A stretch of 44,300 nucleotides of DNA from Streptococcaceae bacterium (GTDB taxonomy: Bacteria; Bacillota; Bacilli; Lactobacillales; Streptococcaceae), in NCBI GenBank assembly GCA_031285775.1, contig JAITVN010000091.1, positions 1-44,300 on the forward strand, given 5' to 3'. The notes beneath the pieces were generated by a model. It saw only the letters and a program-made list of their open reading frames with translations. It did no database searches and was not told the origin of the DNA. Positions 42,161-44,300 of this stretch are shown piece by piece; positions within the stretch are counted from its first letter, which is position 1; each line of letters starts with the position of its first letter. A program made the position numbers and the translations under genes.

Positions 42161-42349
42161 TTTGCACAATCAACTAGCAAGCCTAGCATAAACATGAACA
42201 TTATTTTCAGTCACTTCACATTATAGAATCACCTTAACAATTAATTCCCCCCTTACTTATTAATACGCAATAAGATGAGAATTGTAGCAATACAAGAGTA
42301 TTCACTTTGTCCATTTTATAGTTTTTTCTACAAAATATAGCCAAGAAAA

Positions 42350-42373
42350 GCCCAGAACAAGAACATTCTAGGC
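42350..42373 (-). terminator. Terminator of the AAA ATPase gene
   Basis: GCCCAGAA (42350-42357) pairs with TTCTAGGC (42366-42373) with one wobble, followed on the minus strand by CTTTTCTT. Confidence 0.65.
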
Positions 42374-42401
42374 ACATCACAATAATTATCAAGCCTTAAA
42401 T

Positions 42402-43568
42402 TTATTCCAGCAGCCACTTCTCAATATTTTCATGTACGATTCCTCTTTGACTAAAGTTAAGTGCATCCATCGACAATACGAACTTTGGAAAATTATCATC
42501 AATTCCTCTATATGCACCAAATTCACGTTCGCGGGTTTCAGCACTTTGGAGAAGATAACTCACTTGAAAATACTCGACATATCCAGCTTTTTGTGCAATA
42601 AAGTCGATTTCCTTTTCGCCATTTCGTCCAATTGTAACCTTGTATCCTCTTCTTAACAACTCGTAATAGACAATATTTTCGAGTACTCTTTCAATATCTG
42701 CAATATTGCTTTCCAGCAAAGCTTCTCGAATGCCATGATCAATCACATAAACTTTGTCATTCACATTAAGTATCTTTTTTCTTAACGCATCTTGATAGGT
42801 CACCCGACTCATCAGGTAAGCCTGTTCACATGCATGTAAATAATTTAGGATTGTATCCGTTGAGACTTTACGTCCTTCACTTTTAAAGTACTTTGAAAGT
42901 GAATTAGCACTAAAAACATGACCAACCTCACTGAAAATATAAATCAACAATCGGTTGAGTAAATCCGTATCTCGAATCTTGTTTCTTGAAATCACATCAC
43001 GCAATAATACTGAATCATAGATATCCTCGAGCAAGTTTTTCCTGGCTTCTGGCGAATCCAAAAAATCACTGGCCATTGGCATTCCGCCAACAGTTAAATA
43101 ATCCTCAAAAGAAGCTCCAGGTGAGTTTTCCAAAAACTCCTTGTAAGAAAATGGGTAAATTTCTATACTCACATATCGCCCAGCGAGATAGGTCGCTAAT
43201 TCTCCCGACAGCAGCTGCGCATTACTTCCAGTAATGTAAATGTCAACGTCAAAACTTGCCCTCAGAGAGTTTACAACGATTTCCCAGCCCTGAACCAACT
43301 GAACTTCATCCAAAAAAATATAAGTCTTCTCGTCATCTCGCCTGATGAATTCCTGAATCGTTTCATCAAGTTTTCGAGAATTTGTCCAAAAACTTTCATT
43401 TTGAGTCTTCTCAAAATTGAAATATATTGTCTTGCTGCTTTCAATCTGGTCCATAAGCTGTCGTAAAAAGACAGATTTTCCAGATCTACGGACACCTGTG
43501 ATTACCTTGACAATGTCCTTGTCAATGAAGGGGCTTATTCTGTCTAAATATTGTTTTCTTACTATCAT
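42402..43568 (-). CDS. AAA-14/DUF4143 ATPase
   Basis: A 388-residue ATPase. The N-terminal AAA_14 domain has Walker A TGVRRSGKSVFLRQL (about 25-39) and Walker B TYIFLDEVQLVQGWE (about 82-96). Sensor-like ITGSNAQLLSGELATYLAGR follows. The C-terminal DUF4143 region (about 195-388) includes LENIVYYELLRRGY and GRNGEKEIDFIAQK, which resembles a PD-(D/E)xK nuclease-like E-x-D-F motif. The family is widespread, sporadic and of uncertain role; links to mobile-element or stress functions have been suggested. The ATG at 43568, six bases after a full promoter, is preferred over the upstream ORF start, giving a leaderless mRNA. Confidence 0.82.
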   Translation of the reverse strand: MIVRKQYLDRISPFIDKDIVKVITGVRRSGKSVFLRQLMDQIESSKTIYFNFEKTQNESFWTNSRKLDETIQEFIRRDDEKTYIFLDEVQLVQGWEIVVNSLRASFDVDIYITGSNAQLLSGELATYLAGRYVSIEIYPFSYKEFLENSPGASFEDYLTVGGMPMASDFLDSPEARKNLLEDIYDSVLLRDVISRNKIRDTDLLNRLLIYIFSEVGHVFSANSLSKYFKSEGRKVSTDTILNYLHACEQAYLMSRVTYQDALRKKILNVNDKVYVIDHGIREALLESNIADIERVLENIVYYELLRRGYKVTIGRNGEKEIDFIAQKAGYVEYFQVSYLLQSAETREREFGAYRGIDDNFPKFVLSMDALNFSQRGIVHENIEKWLLE

Positions 43569-43574
43569 TTGTCT

Positions 43575-43603
43575 ATTGTAACAGATAGGAAGTGAAAAAT
43601 CAA
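43575..43603 (-). promoter_or_regulatory. Leaderless promoter of the AAA ATPase gene
   Basis: Minus strand: TTGATT (43603-43598), 17-bp spacer, extended -10 TGTTACAAT (43583-43575), six bases, ATG at 43568. No Shine-Dalgarno sequence. Confidence 0.75.
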
Positions 43604-43720
43604 TAACACCATTCAACATAATCGATAGAAATTACAGATTTAAGGGTTGCATTCGGTATAATCGATACAAATTACTGTTTTATTGGTTTTATTCGATATA
43701 TCTGATAAAAATCATATTTT
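43581..43720. repeat. Degenerate 40-bp tandem repeats over the ATPase promoter
   Basis: Units at 43621-43660 and 43661-43700 are clearly related: both start ATCGATA-x-AAATTAC, contain GGTT, and end ATTCG-x-TATA. A partial unit starts at 43701 (TCTGATAAAAATCAT). A weaker one at 43581-43620 (ending ATTCAACATA) carries the promoter -10/-35 region. The 40-bp period is close to four helical turns, so equivalent bases face the same side. Possible cooperative binding sites. Confidence 0.6.
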
Positions 43721-43763
43721 AGCAACTTTGATCAGAGAATAGTGAGCGTTATTTCATCTCAAA

Positions 43764-44222
43764 TTATTTCTGATTTAAAATCCTCAAAACTTCATAATTA
43801 TAATATTTTTTGTTACGATGCGTGACTTTGTCCGTATATATTAGCTCAAGACTTCCAAGCTTACCTAAGACTTTCCTTGCAGTTTGAGGTGTAATGTCAC
43901 ATGCAGAAGCAGCATCTGAAGCCGTAAACTGAGGGGCATTGAATGAGTAAAACCATACACGCTTTTCATTCTCAGTGCTGAGCTGGCTTGCACCTCTTCG
44001 CGCGAGTGCTTCACATTGATGGAGCTTCTCAAGCAGATTTTCTGCCATTCTTAATGAAGCTTCCAAAAAGAATTTTATCCAGGCATACCAGTCCGGTTTT
44101 TCGCCACGAACACCATTGAGCAAGTCGTAATACCTGGCTTTTTCACGCTCTAACTCTTCACTGACGAAAAAAATAGGCTGCTGCGAGGCTGCTGAAAAAG
44201 TTCTGATTTGCTCAAACATCAT
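43764..44222 (-). pseudogene. Truncated Fic-family protein, C-terminal part only
   Basis: A 152-residue ORF matching only the C-terminal end of Fic-family AMP-transferases. PIFFVSEELEREKARYYDLLNGVRG and DWYAWIKFFLEASLRMAENLLEKLHQCEAL are the usual helices after the active site. A winged helix-turn-helix (about 100-150, FTASDAASACDITPQTARKVLGKLGSLELI) follows. The catalytic HPFxxGNGRxGR motif and everything before it are absent. A strong hairpin lies just 11 bases upstream of the ATG, and no ribosome-binding site is evident. Most likely a decayed remnant; a stand-alone DNA-binding remnant is possible. Confidence 0.65.
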
Positions 44223-44232
44223 TAATCCAAAA

Positions 44233-44271
44233 GTAAAAGTCGACAGGTTTTACAAACTTGTCGACTTTTAC
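44233..44271. terminator. Long hairpin, probable bidirectional terminator
   Basis: 18-base arms (44233-44250 with 44254-44271) match with one wobble and a 3-nt loop. A T-rich tail follows on the plus strand and TTTT on the minus strand. It separates the Fic remnant from whatever lies to the right. Confidence 0.65.
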
Positions 44272-44300
44272 TTTACCTTCCCATCTTATTTTTCATCTAT

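Noticed and set aside
43621-43720. CRISPR or plasmid iterons
   Set aside because: Repeats are contiguous with no unique spacers, and no replication initiator gene is nearby; promoter-associated binding sites fit better.

Overview
The window looks like a chromosomal stretch of a low-GC Gram-positive coccus of the Streptococcaceae, most likely Lactococcus or a close relative. This rests on a lactococcal-type CodY followed by gatC-gatA, zinc-free L32 and L33 ribosomal proteins, a CppA homologue, and an rgp-type rhamnan/cell-wall polysaccharide locus. Most genes are on the minus strand. No tRNA, rRNA, CRISPR array or insertion sequence was seen.

Layout. 1-1745: gatA (cut by the window edge), gatC and codY, with a CodY box at the codY promoter. 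1937-8544: a eukaryotic-type (GH13_8) glucan branching enzyme, two GtfA/TagE-like GT4 glycosyltransferases and an alpha/beta-hydrolase resembling Asp2/XcbB. 8682-10478: a P1B heavy-metal ATPase with an SPC motif. 10594-11080: rpmF-rpmG. 11083-12538: an SPFH/band-7 protein with a small ribbon-helix-helix-like protein. 12664-16683: a DUF2142 membrane protein, a Ser/Gln/Glu-rich membrane protein and a secreted GH25 lysozyme with DUF5648 repeats. 16786-17132: a compact locus with a 31-residue amphipathic peptide, a strong terminator and a convergent antisense promoter. 17335-21285: two secreted DUF5648 proteins in opposite orientation sharing a 94-bp perfect inverted repeat, with a tyrosine recombinase and cppA between them. 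21355-41259: a roughly 20-kb polysaccharide cluster read leftward, except for a divergent gtrA. 41459-42160: a fourth DUF5648 protein. 42402-44300: an AAA/DUF4143 ATPase behind 40-bp repeats, then a truncated Fic gene.

How the genes work together. The large cluster has the parts of an ABC-exported rhamnose-rich polysaccharide with galactofuranose: RgpC/RgpD exporter, RgpF, a GT4-RgpF-GT4 fusion, UDP-galactopyranose mutase, a GlfT2-like galactofuranosyltransferase and several GT2 enzymes. It also has an undecaprenyl-phosphate-sugar decoration set: GtrB-like synthase, GtrA-like flippase, and GtrII and DUF2142 membrane proteins. The rml genes and RgpA/RgpB are not in the window. The branching enzyme, GT4 pair and Asp2-like protein form a second glycosylation island. 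The four DUF5648 proteins look like a family of secreted wall-associated proteins.

Three observations stand out. First, eight or nine genes have an often extended -10 box only 6-9 nt before the start codon and no Shine-Dalgarno sequence, implying leaderless mRNAs. Second, the 94-bp inverted repeat with a recombinase inside looks like a DNA inversion switch selecting which DUF5648 protein gets promoter and ribosome-binding site. Third, the 31-residue peptide locus has the architecture of a type I toxin-antitoxin module: sequestered start, terminator, antisense promoter. All three are inferences from sequence alone.
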